Shown: positions 52,283-62,101, counted from the first letter of the stretch. The stretch: DNA of 64,000 nt from Cylindrospermum sp. FACHB-282 (GCF_014697195.1 NZ_JACJRJ010000025.1:25907-89906); one strand, 5' to 3'. Program-made: numbers and translations. The notes: generated by a model from the sequence alone, not told the origin.

Positions 52283-53008
52283 TTAGATTTTTTTGATTAA
52301 AATGTCTGTTAACTGCCTGCTTTTGTGTAGCTTTTCTAAATTGGCTAGGCTTTTTACCACACTTGCTACTACCCTTAAGAGTTGATCATTTGCGGCGGGT
52401 GTGAGAACTTGACTCATGGTATTGTACCACATAGCTGAGGGGCCATAGAGATTAGCTTTGAGGGGGCGATCGCTAGTGGCAGAGAGGATAGTTAAGAAAG
52501 TCAGTGGCTTGTGTACAACTTTTATTTCTGATCTGGCAACTAGGTTGTGATATCGGTGTTTACAGTGATAAATCTTGTGTAACTGCCAGAGATATCTTTT
52601 ACCCATGGTTAAAACTGGCATCTTTCGCGGCCAGGATAACTTCATTATCCCAAAACCCTGTAATTGACGCGTATACTTATTTAGTTTTTTGGGTTTGAGG
52701 TCGGTGTCAAACTCATAGAGACTAAATTCTATCAGCAAGGCTTGTCCGTCAGGTAAAAACCAAGTAAAGCTTGGGTGAAGTGCGGCACTTGTTTCCAGAT
52801 GGGTTACAGGGGCCAGTCTCCCTCGTCGGTTGCTTTGCACTCCCCTAACACCTGATGAGTCTGAATGTCCACTTGGAGGTTTTTGATCCCGTGGTGGCTG
52901 ATATCCAGCTAAGGCAGTCTGAGTTATACCCAGAGTCATACTCAAAACACAACTTGTTAAAAGTCTGGGATCAAAAAGCTTGTGCAAGAGCCACTTGCTG
53001 TAAGTCAT
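52283..53008 (-). CDS. DUF928 family secreted protein, diverged
   Basis: This 241-residue protein has an N-terminal hydrophobic segment ending GITQTALAGYQPP, a probable signal peptide. The segments HPSFTWFLPDGQALLIEFSLYEF and MGKRYLWQLHKIYHCKHRYH match DUF928, a cyanobacterial exported family. It is shorter and less regular than the second copy at 62153. The family function is unknown; it is often near CHASE2 and CHAT-domain genes. Here it lies 452 bp downstream of the CHASE2 kinase gene on the same strand. Confidence 0.8.
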   Translation of the reverse strand: MTYSKWLLHKLFDPRLLTSCVLSMTLGITQTALAGYQPPRDQKPPSGHSDSSGVRGVQSNRRGRLAPVTHLETSAALHPSFTWFLPDGQALLIEFSLYEFDTDLKPKKLNKYTRQLQGFGIMKLSWPRKMPVLTMGKRYLWQLHKIYHCKHRYHNLVARSEIKVVHKPLTFLTILSATSDRPLKANLYGPSAMWYNTMSQVLTPAANDQLLRVVASVVKSLANLEKLHKSRQLTDILIKKI

Positions 53009-53460
53009 TATCTTTTTTCCTTCGCCATTGCACTGATAAAATCATAAAATTGTCCCTGAATAACCCTTGCTTGACTTTAGGCTCTTATAAATCATAATTT
53101 TCAATTTAAAAATCATGATTGAGTAACATTTTTTCTCAAAAATGCTACTAAATATATATGCTATTTATCCAAAATTTCTGCGTAAAGAAATTTGGCTAAA
53201 TTCCTTGAATATCTTATATGTCTAATCCTGAGAAGATTTCAGTTTTTTATAAGATAAATAATATACTCTTAAGAGAATAAATTTTCGGTTGTTTGTGCTT
53301 GTTAGTAGTTTTTAACCATATTTATATCTTTGTTTATTTTGACTAAATGATGAGAAATAATAAAAATTTTCTTGAACTGAATAATAAAATATTTTTGAGT
53401 AAAACACAATCTAACTAAGGGGAGAATTTATCCAAAAAACTGCGTAATATATGGTTTTTA
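53009..53460. other. AT-rich spacer between CHASE2 kinase and DUF928 genes
   Basis: This 452-bp region has no credible frame or tRNA. It is very AT-rich and should contain the DUF928 promoter. No strong hairpin is seen. Confidence 0.4.
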
Positions 53461-55398
53461 TTACCACAAGTAAAACTTTACTAAAGGCCAGGATAATTCA
53501 CAAAGAGTACCTCTAGGAGTAAGCGCGACTCGCCTAAATTTACCTTTAAGTTGTCGAGCTAAATTTCTAAACTGCTGTGTTCCCCGACCTTCTCTAGATG
53601 AGTTGACACCCAAACCATCATCTACAATACTTAGAGTGTACCAACCTTCAGATGAAGAACAAGTTACTTCCAAACGAGTTACTCCTGTGGCGTGTTTGCC
53701 GACATTGCATAAAGCCTCCTCAAGAAAGCGGCAGAGTCCTCGTTTTTGTTCAATACTCAAGCCTCGCTCATCTATAGGATCGAATGACCGGATTTTAACT
53801 CTAAGCTTTCTAAAGCAGGGAAAGTCTCGCTCTAAAACATGACTGTATACTTGATAGAGAACTTCGTGAAGAGGATCTTGCAAATTTAACTCTACACCTC
53901 TTCCCAAATAAAAGCTACTATCTTGAGATAGAGGTTTTTGCTGTAAAAATTCATGAATTCCCCGTAGGTCATGATTCATTTTTTCTAGCTCTTTTTCTAA
54001 TTCTAAAAGCAATTTTTCAGATGGCAAATCTTGGTCTCGAATGCGCTTCAAAGATGATCCGAGAATTTGTAGTGGCCCATTGTGAATCGTTTCAAATGTA
54101 TGATCGATGACAGCTTGGTGAGCTTTAATTCTAGAACGTAAAGCCTGATCATATTGATATAAAGCCGTCATTCCTACACCATTAAAAGTCAAAACTAGAA
54201 TTGCTGGTATTAATGGAACCCAAAAGCCCCAAGTTAAAAATAAATAACTAATGGCTATTAGACTTGTGCTAGCAGTACCAACAGCCAAAAGATTTTTTAA
54301 AGGAGATTTAGTGAGTTTAGCTAAACAAATTCCCAAGGTACCCCAGCCTAATATCCACACATATTCCCACCCATCAGTCCAAGTATTTAAGAGTGATCTA
54401 TTGTCAAGGGTTGCACTAATGATTTGGCTAATAGCATGAGCGTGGATTTCTACTCCATATACTTGCCCTGGGGCTGATTTGGTTGTAGATGGAATAGCAG
54501 AAGTAGTTGTGAAGTCTTTGCGACTAGGGGTAGTCATTCCAATAATCACAATGCGATCGCGTATCCACTCAGGCTGAAAATTCCCTGTTTTGATATTATT
54601 CAGAGATAAAGTTCGAAATCGCTCTCGACCACTACGAAAATTAAGTAGTACCTGAACACCTCCTGCATCGGTTCGTATATATCCCCCAGAATTTGGTAAA
54701 AACCGGGGTAATTCAGTATTACCAAACCGCATAGTAGCCTGATCACGCTTGCCATTTTCTAAGCTAATGCCTTCATGAGCTAAATAAATTTTTGCTAAAA
54801 GTAGAGACAATGCAAATTTGTATCCTTTAGGTGTTGGTGTTCCCAGCAGACAACGCCTTAACTTACCATCAGCATCAGGGATTTGATCTACAAAACCAAC
54901 TTGTTCCGCAGGCAAGTCTGGTGGTGGATCAACTTTCACAGGTAATACTTTTTCAATAGCAATTAAATTTTTGATCTCCTTAATTGTGCTGATCAGTTCA
55001 CCATGACCAGGCTCTACTGGTAAATCCCTAAATATATCTAGACCAATAACCCTAGGACTATAAGTTTGTACTTTTTTCAGCAAAAAAGCAATTTCTCTAT
55101 CTGGTATGGGGTAGCTTTTTAAATTATGGATATCCTCTTCATTAATTCCCAAAATCAGAATTCGTTCATCTATAGTTTCAGGAGGACGTATATGGAGAAA
55201 ACCATCAAAAGCTAACCACTCTAAAGATTGCATTAACCCAGTTAGCCGAATAATAATCACCAATACAATCACTGCAATTCCTGGGATTAAACCTACATAC
55301 CATATAATAATTTCCTCTTTAATTTTTTTTAAAACTTCAGGCTGCATAAGCTTATTTCCTAATCTTGATGCTTTAGTCCTTAGTCTTTCAGTATTCAT
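53461..55398 (-). CDS. CHASE2-domain sensor histidine kinase (NarX-like kinase core)
   Basis: This 645-residue protein has a membrane helix at about 33-55, a large extracytoplasmic CHASE2 domain (about 60-340) with segments ILGINEEDIHNLKSYPIPD and WIRDRIVIIGMTTPSRKDF, then three membrane helices (about 345-415). The kinase core has an H-box TIHNGPLQIL with His439, in the style of the HisKA_3 group that includes NarX, and an ATPase region EEALCNVGKHATG and VDDGLGVNSSREGRGTQ. It follows the response regulator gene by 21 bp, so the two form a two-component pair. The CHASE2 ligand is unknown. Confidence 0.93.
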   Translation of the reverse strand: MNTERLRTKASRLGNKLMQPEVLKKIKEEIIIWYVGLIPGIAVIVLVIIIRLTGLMQSLEWLAFDGFLHIRPPETIDERILILGINEEDIHNLKSYPIPDREIAFLLKKVQTYSPRVIGLDIFRDLPVEPGHGELISTIKEIKNLIAIEKVLPVKVDPPPDLPAEQVGFVDQIPDADGKLRRCLLGTPTPKGYKFALSLLLAKIYLAHEGISLENGKRDQATMRFGNTELPRFLPNSGGYIRTDAGGVQVLLNFRSGRERFRTLSLNNIKTGNFQPEWIRDRIVIIGMTTPSRKDFTTTSAIPSTTKSAPGQVYGVEIHAHAISQIISATLDNRSLLNTWTDGWEYVWILGWGTLGICLAKLTKSPLKNLLAVGTASTSLIAISYLFLTWGFWVPLIPAILVLTFNGVGMTALYQYDQALRSRIKAHQAVIDHTFETIHNGPLQILGSSLKRIRDQDLPSEKLLLELEKELEKMNHDLRGIHEFLQQKPLSQDSSFYLGRGVELNLQDPLHEVLYQVYSHVLERDFPCFRKLRVKIRSFDPIDERGLSIEQKRGLCRFLEEALCNVGKHATGVTRLEVTCSSSEGWYTLSIVDDGLGVNSSREGRGTQQFRNLARQLKGKFRRVALTPRGTLCELSWPLVKFYLW

Positions 55399-55419
55399 TA
55401 AATAAAATTAATATTCCTA

Positions 55420-56097
55420 TTAATCAATTAATCCTTCTTTCCTCGCTCGTATTTCAGTTTGAATTCGGATATTTTTACCTTCTTCAGGATAAATGTTTAA
55501 AGCATCTTGCAGCTTACTCCAGTAATGACGCACCATCCGTTCAGATATACACATTCTTTCGGCAATTGTCTTATCTTGTAATCCTTCTTCAAATGCTAAA
55601 GTTAATACTCTGAGCCACTCTGGTTTAACCTCTAATCCAGAATAGATTCCCTTGATATCTTTTGTATGAGTTAATCCCTGTAGTGACCAATCAACTCTAG
55701 CTAACATTTCCTCTGTGGAAAGACTTTTGTCCACGACTGTAAAGCCTCCTTTATGAATATCAATATCAGGTCTAAGCCTCACCAGTGTTCTGATATGAGC
55801 GCTTTGGACAACAATATTTAGGTTAGGATGGTTTTTCATCAGAACTCTGAGAAATTGAACACCTATATCGGGGCGCGCTGTCACTTTAGAGCTTTCTGGA
55901 ATTGAAAGATCCATAACCACGAGATCCGGCTGTGAACTTGTCAGTTGAGTTAGAGCTTTGTTAGCATTGATAGCAGTGAAAAATTCAGCCCCTGGATAGT
56001 GTTTTCGTAGCACATCTACTGTTCCACCTAAAACTGATTCATGGTCGTCAATTACCAGAATTTTTAGCAATGCTTTTTCGGGAAAAGCTAGTTTCAT
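55420..56097 (-). CDS. Response regulator with LuxR/NarL-type HTH
   Basis: This 225-residue protein has a receiver domain with LVIDDHE (14-20) and phospho-acceptor Asp63 in VVMDLSIPES. A LuxR-type helix-turn-helix lies at about 165-205 (FEEGLQDKTIAERMCISERMVRHYWSKL). The kinase gene at 53461 begins 21 bp downstream, consistent with a NarX/NarL-like pair, with the kinase belonging to the HisKA_3 class. The target genes are unknown; the DUF928 gene downstream is a candidate. The promoter lies in the long AT-rich region upstream. Confidence 0.93.
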   Translation of the reverse strand: MKLAFPEKALLKILVIDDHESVLGGTVDVLRKHYPGAEFFTAINANKALTQLTSSQPDLVVMDLSIPESSKVTARPDIGVQFLRVLMKNHPNLNIVVQSAHIRTLVRLRPDIDIHKGGFTVVDKSLSTEEMLARVDWSLQGLTHTKDIKGIYSGLEVKPEWLRVLTLAFEEGLQDKTIAERMCISERMVRHYWSKLQDALNIYPEEGKNIRIQTEIRARKEGLID

Positions 56098-57340
56098 AAT
56101 TAACAGCCTACTGATTGATTATGTAACTAACATCTTTTGCTTTTAATCTACGTCAATAAATCTGCTTCTATTTGATTGTATTACTTATAATTTATTAGTG
56201 ATACGGCGTTTCATCCCTATAATTTATAACGTTTGCGTAGGCACCCGGAGAAGAAAATATTGTAAAGTTGTGAATGATACTTACTAGCAGCATTAGTAAA
56301 TAACCTTGATGTTAAAAGCCACAAGTTTTAGCCAAGATATTTTCATTCTCTAATTTTAGAATGTGAAACAAGATTAAATACATGAACACCAAACTTTTTG
56401 ATTATATTAAACTCTATACCTCGGTTTTATCAAACTAATATCGCTGGAGAAAAAAGAGTAGATATGCATATTATATATGCATATTTTTTCGATTTTAGAT
56501 ATATAAGATAAAAAAAATCGGATGGATAAAGCATAAAAAGGTTTTTCCAAATTAATAGTCTTTTTAAAGCCAAAAATTTGGCTATTTATGCTATCGCAAT
56601 TTGCGAAAATTGCTGAGTAATAATAAATAATGATATTTATTTGATTTGGTTAGGAATAGCAAGATTTCCTATTTTACAAGAGAATAGAGATCCGTTTTCA
56701 GTAAAAAAGTTTCAATCTTACTTAGTAAGTACTCATGAATTAGTGACGATTCTTACATTTTTAGGACTGTTTTTTTTGATGAAAAATATCGACTTGAGCG
56801 TTCATAAGGTAATTTGCGAAAATTTATATCCTGTCTTTTGTTTATTATAAAATATAATGTCTTTATTGGAGATATTAGTTTCATTACTAGTAAAAATTGC
56901 TAGACCTGTCTTACTAAGATATAAATCAGGTCATTCTCAAATAGATGAAATACCTTCAAATCAAGCTTTTTCTTACTCAAATAACAAATCGGTAAATACT
57001 TTATAAGACATGGTATAAATTGCCTTGGTTTGAATAATCGCTGAGAGTTAATCGCCGCTTTATGGCTGCTCAACTGCCCATTTGTTAATACAATATCAGG
57101 AATTCACTAGCAGAATCATTTATACTTTATGCAAACTTGATTACCAGGTTTACAAATTTTGATTACATAATTATGTCAGTACTATTTCTGAAAAGTTCAA
57201 AAAAATAAAAATCCCTTGGATAGGATGTTGGAGAGATATCTGGCGTTATCAAATCGGTCAAGCTAACTTGATCTCAACCGGGTAAACAAAGACCCTATGG
57301 TTGTTTGTAGCGAAACCACAGGAGCGATGTAATTAGTCTC
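56098..57340. other. Long AT-rich gene-free region
   Basis: This 1243-bp region has no credible gene. A 69-codon frame at 56641-56850 lacks a start signal and family resemblance. A self-complementary tatgcatattatatatgcat run lies at about 56462-56481. Nothing resembling a tRNA was seen. It may hold regulatory DNA for the response regulator gene, whose start faces it. Confidence 0.4.
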
Positions 57341-57793
57341 TCAACCCTTGTCGGTTCCTTGCTGAGGGCTAATCAACGGAAGATTATCCACCAGCCGATC
57401 GCAAATTGATGTCAGTTGCGCTGGGGTGCTAACTGGGCTTCGTGGCTGCGGCAGTTCGGTATTAGGCCAGTTGGGTAAATTATTACAAGGACATAGCAAT
57501 GCTGGCATACCAACACTGCGTAAGGCTACTGGCATATCACAACGTCCGCAAGGGAGCATTTCCCATGCTGGTGTCAGCAGTTCGGCAATGGTTTCATGGG
57601 TACCTTCTAGGTAACAGTCACCACTTTCCGGTGAGAGAATTATCTGCCAGCACTGTTCAAACTCCTGGCTATAGCGATCGCCTTTTAGCACTTGTTGAGG
57701 CAAAAAGTTTGCTTGACCGTTGGCCGCTACAACTTTCTTCCCTAACTGAAACCAGTAGGCAAGATATCTTTTAACTTCTTGTTTGGTTGCCAT
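57341..57793 (-). CDS. Conserved cyanobacterial protein with Cys-rich motif
   Basis: A 150-residue protein starting MATKQEVKRYLAYWFQLGKKVV. The region MLPCGRCDMPVALRSVG...LLCPCNNLPNWPNTE has four cysteines in CxxC and CxC pairs, which could bind zinc or an iron-sulphur cluster. The N-terminal half has a WQIILSPESGDCYLEGTHET segment. No signal peptide or membrane helix. I recognise it as a conserved cyanobacterial protein but cannot name a function. It lies 56 bp upstream of nothing on its strand; cobU is 56 bp away on the same strand, upstream of it. Confidence 0.75.
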   Translation of the reverse strand: MATKQEVKRYLAYWFQLGKKVVAANGQANFLPQQVLKGDRYSQEFEQCWQIILSPESGDCYLEGTHETIAELLTPAWEMLPCGRCDMPVALRSVGMPALLCPCNNLPNWPNTELPQPRSPVSTPAQLTSICDRLVDNLPLISPQQGTDKG

Positions 57794-57849
57794 AGCCTAA
57801 TTTTAGATTTTAGTGGAGAAATTTTAGTTGTTGAATTTTGAATTTTGAA

Positions 57850-58404
57850 TTAAGATATTTTTCCTGATAACGGTGAACCAAGAAGGCTGAGATTGAGAAC
57901 ATGGCCCCCAGTGACTAAATAGACGGCTTCACAGATCACACCTAATTGGCGCACTAAGGAACCCAGGCGATCGCGAAATGTTCTACCAAGAGGATAAGCT
58001 GGCACTACACCCCAACCTGTTTCTTCGGCTACGAATATCATATCAGCTGCGACCAACTGCACTGTTTCTAGCAACTCTGTCTGGGTCTTTTCCCAGGTCT
58101 GATGATCTTGATCTAGGAGATTAGCTACCCAAGTTCCCAAAGAATCTACCAAAAGGCAGGTATTGGGTTTGGCATCAGCCAGGGTAGCAGACAGTTCCAT
58201 GGGTATCCACAGAGTTACCCAATCTTGGGGACGGCGTTTTTGGTGTTTTTGAATGCGTTGCTGCCACTCTTGATCATCTGGGTTGTCCCTAGCTGTGGCT
58301 ACGTAAACAACTGCTTTCCCCGACTGCATGGCTAAAGTTTCTGCCCATTCACTTTTGCCTGATCGTGCTGGCCCTGTGACTAATATTACTTGGCTCATAT
58401 TCAT
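57850..58404 (-). CDS. cobU: Adenosylcobinamide kinase / guanylyltransferase
   Basis: This 184-residue enzyme phosphorylates adenosylcobinamide and transfers GMP to it in late cobalamin synthesis. The P-loop is GPARSGKSEWAE (about 11-22). Other family segments are YVATARDNPDDQEWQQRIQKH (35-54 region), LLVDSLGTWVANLL and FVAEETGWGVVPAYPLGR. ATGs at 58404 and 58398 are both possible starts. No cobalamin riboswitch is visible upstream in the short gap to the divergent gene at 58540. The Cys-rich gene 57341-57793 lies 56 bp downstream on the same strand. Confidence 0.94.
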   Translation of the reverse strand: MNMSQVILVTGPARSGKSEWAETLAMQSGKAVVYVATARDNPDDQEWQQRIQKHQKRRPQDWVTLWIPMELSATLADAKPNTCLLVDSLGTWVANLLDQDHQTWEKTQTELLETVQLVAADMIFVAEETGWGVVPAYPLGRTFRDRLGSLVRQLGVICEAVYLVTGGHVLNLSLLGSPLSGKIS

Positions 58405-58539
58405 TGAAGATTACATTTGACAGCAGCTATTGTTCCCGCTATAGAATCAGAAAAAGTTTCTCAATATTTATTTGCTCTCTCAATAATCGCTTCTAAATCA
58501 TTCAACACCATCAGGGATAGTAAACTTTAGGTTAATTTT

Positions 58540-59346
58540 ATGAAAGCAGGCTTAAAACGCATTGAGGCAACTCTACATGATTTAGGGACTCGCAGCACTG
58601 CCCTGTCATCAGAAGCAGGTGATTCGACGAAGCGGCCTTTCTCTTTTCGGATCAGCATTGGCGCCGCTGAATCAACTGTTGGTACACCGACTCCATCTGA
58701 TGAGGAAATCAAGACAGTTGACCTCACCACAGATCCCGCTAATTGTCCACCAGAACCGAATTTATTTCCCCATCATGACTCTGTGCAAACCTTTCCTGCA
58801 CAAGAGAGCGGTAGCAAAACACCCAGCCTACCTAAGTTTAAAACTCCAAGCTTCAGTAGCCATCGTCACGGAGCAAATCCGGCCTTGGCAATGAATTTAT
58901 TGCAAGAGATTCAGGATACAGTCGCCAATTGGCAAAGAGAACTGCAAAAAATCCTCCAGCAAATTCAAGATATTTATTTAGAAGGTCCGATTGTCAATGG
59001 CTGGTTAGAATCCAATCCCCAGGAAACAGAACCGGGAGGCACGGCAACACTGCGTCATGGGGAAGTTGAACGCCTCATGGATTACGTAGAAGAAATTTGC
59101 GGCAGCAATGGTGGGACAGTATCCTATCAATCGTCCCGGACTGGCTACCGTCTTTGTGGTTTGGATACTGCGGGTAAAGTCTGGTCGCGTCCTTGTCCCC
59201 CAGATCAGGTTCCCACTGTGAGTATGGCGATCGCTCGTTACCAAAAGTTACGCCAACTCTTGGGGCGCAAGCAATACCTAGAAACCCGTCTGGGGCAACT
59301 TGCTGAAACTCTCGTGGTTTTACACAGTCATATCCAACAAGCGTAA
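58540..59346 (+). CDS. Conserved cyanobacterial protein, unknown function
   Basis: This 268-residue soluble protein starts MKAGLKRIEATLHDLGTRST. Residues 30-120 are a low-complexity Pro/Ser/Thr linker. Residues 125-160 are helical (NLLQEIQDTVANWQRELQKI), and the C-terminal half contains strands (TVSYQSSRTGYRLCGLDTAGKVW) followed by a helical tail (ARYQKLRQLLGRKQYLETRL). No catalytic motif, membrane helix or signal peptide is seen. It is divergent from cobU and is upstream of the glycosyltransferase genes, 134 bp away. Confidence 0.75.
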   Translation: MKAGLKRIEATLHDLGTRSTALSSEAGDSTKRPFSFRISIGAAESTVGTPTPSDEEIKTVDLTTDPANCPPEPNLFPHHDSVQTFPAQESGSKTPSLPKFKTPSFSSHRHGANPALAMNLLQEIQDTVANWQRELQKILQQIQDIYLEGPIVNGWLESNPQETEPGGTATLRHGEVERLMDYVEEICGSNGGTVSYQSSRTGYRLCGLDTAGKVWSRPCPPDQVPTVSMAIARYQKLRQLLGRKQYLETRLGQLAETLVVLHSHIQQA

Positions 59347-59480
59347 AGCTGAAAACGGTTATTTCCGAAAAACCTCGGTTGGTGGGTTGGAAATTTTTGT
59401 TTTAGATTAACAGGTAGTAGGCGATTATTAGACTGAAGATTTCATCTCAAATCCAAAATTTAAAATGCACAATCAACCCC

Positions 59481-60413
59481 ATGCCAGAAACCCAAATCTC
59501 TGCCATTATCTGTACTCATAATCGAGATACCTATTTGGGTGCGGCGATTGATAGCCTTTTGGCCCAGGATTTTGCTGCTGACTTTGAAGTTGTGGTAGTA
59601 GATAACGGGTCTAGCGATCGCACCCGTGAAGTGGTAGAGCAAAGATCCTCTGATCCCCGCCTGAAGTATATCTTTGAACCCACCCTCGGTTTATCTGTGG
59701 CCCGCAACACTGGTGCTAGAGTTGCTAGTAGTGATCTTCTCGCCTATTTGGATGACGATGCCGTAGCCAGCCCTCGCTGGCTAGAAGTTTTATATTCTGC
59801 TTATCAAAATAATTCAAAAATAGCGATCGCAGGTGGCAAAGTTACTCTACTATGGCCCCAAGGAATTCAACAACCACCGTGGCTATCTCCCGGATTAGCC
59901 GGTAATTTGGGTGCTTATGATTTGGGAGACAGCATAGTCTACATTGATCAGCCAGGTTCCACCCCCAGAGGCTTGAATTACTCCATCCGCCGCATTTTCT
60001 TGGAAGAAATTGGGGGTTTTGATGTTCACCTTGGACGTGTGGGCAAAAACTTATTATCTAATGAAGAACTGCAAATGACCGAATTTGCCCTAGAGCGTGG
60101 TTGGCAAGTCGCTTATCTTCCCCAAGCTTTAGTCGCTCACAATGTGGCTCCAGAGCGTCTCTACCGCTCCTGGTTTTTAAACCGCGGCTGGTGGCAAGGT
60201 ATCAGTGAGTGCTATCGGGAACAACTCGCCGGCAAAGCTGGTATTGCTCAATTGCCACGGGGCGGCGAAAGGTTTTTGCGTGGACTGTATAAAGCATTAA
60301 AATATTTTTCTGACCCAGCAGAACGCTTTGATAAGCTTGTTTATGCCTACGGTCAGATTGGTTACTTAAACGCTGCTATTCAAGGTCTTCTATCTACAGC
60401 CAAGAAAAAATAA
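59481..60413 (+). CDS. Family 2 glycosyltransferase
   Basis: This 310-residue GT-A-fold enzyme starts MPETQISAIICTHNRDTYLG. The nucleotide-sugar site includes VVVDNGSSDRTREV and the D-x-D-like LAYLDDDAVASPRW. The acceptor region has LNYSIRRIFLEEIGGFD and LLSNEELQMTEFALERGW, with the ED/EE motif typical of GT2. It is the first of two GT2 genes separated by 15 bp, followed by an acetyltransferase. The set probably builds part of an exopolysaccharide or hormogonium polysaccharide. I do not assign an hps symbol because I cannot verify which gene it is. Confidence 0.9.
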   Translation: MPETQISAIICTHNRDTYLGAAIDSLLAQDFAADFEVVVVDNGSSDRTREVVEQRSSDPRLKYIFEPTLGLSVARNTGARVASSDLLAYLDDDAVASPRWLEVLYSAYQNNSKIAIAGGKVTLLWPQGIQQPPWLSPGLAGNLGAYDLGDSIVYIDQPGSTPRGLNYSIRRIFLEEIGGFDVHLGRVGKNLLSNEELQMTEFALERGWQVAYLPQALVAHNVAPERLYRSWFLNRGWWQGISECYREQLAGKAGIAQLPRGGERFLRGLYKALKYFSDPAERFDKLVYAYGQIGYLNAAIQGLLSTAKKK

Positions 60414-60428
60414 AAAATTACAACTTAT

Positions 60429-61370
60429 ATGTCATCAAAAATATCAGTTTCCGTACTCATTCCCGGAAAAAACGAAGAAGCAAATTTACCTGCTTGCCTC
60501 ACCAGTCTCCAAAATGCAGATGAAGTCTTTCTGGTAGATTCTCAAAGTAGCGACAGGAGCGTCGAAATTGCCGAGAGCTACGGGGCAAATGTCGTGCAAT
60601 TTAATTTTAATGGTTGCTGGCCAAAAAAGAAAAATTGGTCATTAGATAACATTCCTTTCCGCAATGAATGGGTGCTAATTGTAGATTGTGATGAACGCAT
60701 CCCCCCCGAACTTTGGGAAGAAATTAATCAAGTAATTAGCAATGATGAATATGCCGGTTACTACCTCAACCGCCGGGTATTTTTCTTAGGCAAATGGATT
60801 CGCCACGGTGGTAAATATCCCGATTGGAATTTACGTTTGTTTAAACATCAACAAGGCCGCTACGAAAACCTCAATACAGAAGATATTCCCAATACTGGTG
60901 ACAATGAAGTTCACGAACACGTTATTTTACAGGGGAAAGTTGGGTATCTCAAAAATGATATGCTCCACGAAGATTTCCGCAACCTATATCACTGGTTAGA
61001 ACGACATAACCGGTATTCTAACTGGGAAGCCCGTGTTTATTTGAATTTGCTGACAAATAAAGATGATAGTGGCACTATTGGCGCTAATTTATTTGGTGAT
61101 GCGGTGCAACGCAAGCGATTTCTCAAAAAAGTGTGGGTACGCCTACCTTTTAAACCATTATTGCGGTTTGTTTTGTTCTATATTATTCAGCGCGGTTTTT
61201 TGGATGGCAAAGCTGGATATATCTATGGACGGTTACTTAGTCAATATGAATATCAAATTGGGGTTAAAGTTTACGAATTACGCAGTTGTGGTGGTCAGTT
61301 AAATACTGCAATCAACCCTAAATCTGCTGCATCATCCCTGAATCAGGAAATTGAGCAAAGAGCAACTTAG
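60429..61370 (+). CDS. Family 2 glycosyltransferase (WaaE/KdtX-like)
   Basis: This 313-residue enzyme starts MSSKISVSVLIPGKNEEANL. Typical features are VFLVDSQSSDRSVEIAESYG, the DxD motif as IVDCDERIPPELW and the segment YYLNRRVFFLGKWIRHGGKYPDWNLRLFK, with the RHGGxYPDW and LRLF motif of WaaE-like glucosyltransferases. The C-terminal part has HEHVILQGKVGYLKNDMLHEDFR and two hydrophobic patches near 235-255 that may bind the membrane. It is 15 bp downstream of the first glycosyltransferase gene, so co-transcription is likely. The sugar donor is unknown. Confidence 0.92.
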   Translation: MSSKISVSVLIPGKNEEANLPACLTSLQNADEVFLVDSQSSDRSVEIAESYGANVVQFNFNGCWPKKKNWSLDNIPFRNEWVLIVDCDERIPPELWEEINQVISNDEYAGYYLNRRVFFLGKWIRHGGKYPDWNLRLFKHQQGRYENLNTEDIPNTGDNEVHEHVILQGKVGYLKNDMLHEDFRNLYHWLERHNRYSNWEARVYLNLLTNKDDSGTIGANLFGDAVQRKRFLKKVWVRLPFKPLLRFVLFYIIQRGFLDGKAGYIYGRLLSQYEYQIGVKVYELRSCGGQLNTAINPKSAASSLNQEIEQRAT

Positions 61371-61378
61371 AAAAAACT

Positions 61379-61551
61379 GACCAATCACCAATGACTAATG
61401 ACCAATGACTAATGACCAATGACCAATGACCAATGACCCATGACCAATGACCCATGACCAATGACTAATGACCAATGACTAATGACCAATGACCAATGAC
61501 TAATGACCAATGACTAATGACTAATGACCAATGACTAATGACTAATGATGA
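61379..61551. repeat. Heptamer array (ccaatga/ctaatga, about 24 units)
   Basis: A tandem run of ccaatga, ctaatga and occasional cccatga units fills the gap between the glycosyltransferase and the acetyltransferase. The final unit provides the acetyltransferase start codon. It is the longest array in the window and the same unit as at 24434. Each unit contains atga, so the transcript carries many overlapping mini start-stop frames. Confidence 0.92.
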
Positions 61552-62101
61552 ACCTTTTGTAGATTTACGCAAGTATGACCAATCTTGGTTTGAGCGAGGG
61601 CGTCCAGGTTGGTATATTTTATTATGGTGGTTGGTGCAGGCGATCATCTTTCCCCTGACTCCTCAACCGCTAAATATTCTGCGTTGTGCCCTGCTGCGTC
61701 TATTTGGCGCTCATATCGGCAAAGGTGTACTTATTCGACCCACAGCCCGCTTTACTTACCCTTGGAAAATAACCATTGGTGACTACAGTTGGATTGGAGA
61801 TGACGTAGTTTTATACAGCCTTGATCAGATCGATATCGGTACACACTGCGTAATTTCTCAAGAAACTTATTTATGTACTGGTAGCCACGATATCAAAGAC
61901 CCTGCCTTTGGGTTGAAAACAGGCAAGATCACCATCGGCAATGGGGCATGGGTGGCGGCATATTGTTTCCTAGGGCCAGGAGTGCAAATCGGGGCTAACG
62001 CTGTGATTGGCGCTCGTAGTACTGTTTTTACTTCTATGGCCTCTGGGCAGGTTTGTTGGGGAAACCCCTGCCGTACCCAGTATCCGAGACTGAAACAATA
62101 G
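61538..62101 (+). CDS. WcaF-like acetyltransferase with left-handed beta helix
   Basis: This 187-residue enzyme belongs to the hexapeptide-repeat acyltransferases similar to colanic acid WcaF. After a hydrophobic segment (about 26-42, WYILLWWLVQAIIFPL) there are hexapeptide repeats (IGKGVLIRPTARFTYP, ITIGDYSWIGDDVVLY, VISQETYLCTGSHD with the active-site-type His, ITIGNGAWVAAY, IGANAVIGARSTV). The protein probably acetylates a sugar in an exopolysaccharide. The start ATG at 61538 lies in the last heptamer unit and no Shine-Dalgarno is visible. It follows two glycosyltransferases on the same strand. A resemblance to HpsU of hormogonium polysaccharide is possible. Confidence 0.9.
   Translation: MTNDEPFVDLRKYDQSWFERGRPGWYILLWWLVQAIIFPLTPQPLNILRCALLRLFGAHIGKGVLIRPTARFTYPWKITIGDYSWIGDDVVLYSLDQIDIGTHCVISQETYLCTGSHDIKDPAFGLKTGKITIGNGAWVAAYCFLGPGVQIGANAVIGARSTVFTSMASGQVCWGNPCRTQYPRLKQ

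Noticed and set aside
56641..56850. 69-codon open frame in the AT-rich region
   Set aside because: AT-rich chance frame with no ribosome binding site; the hydrophobic run is what AT-rich DNA encodes.
58405..58539. Cobalamin riboswitch upstream of cobU
   Set aside because: The gap to the divergent gene is only 135 bp and no conserved B12-box-like sequence was recognised.
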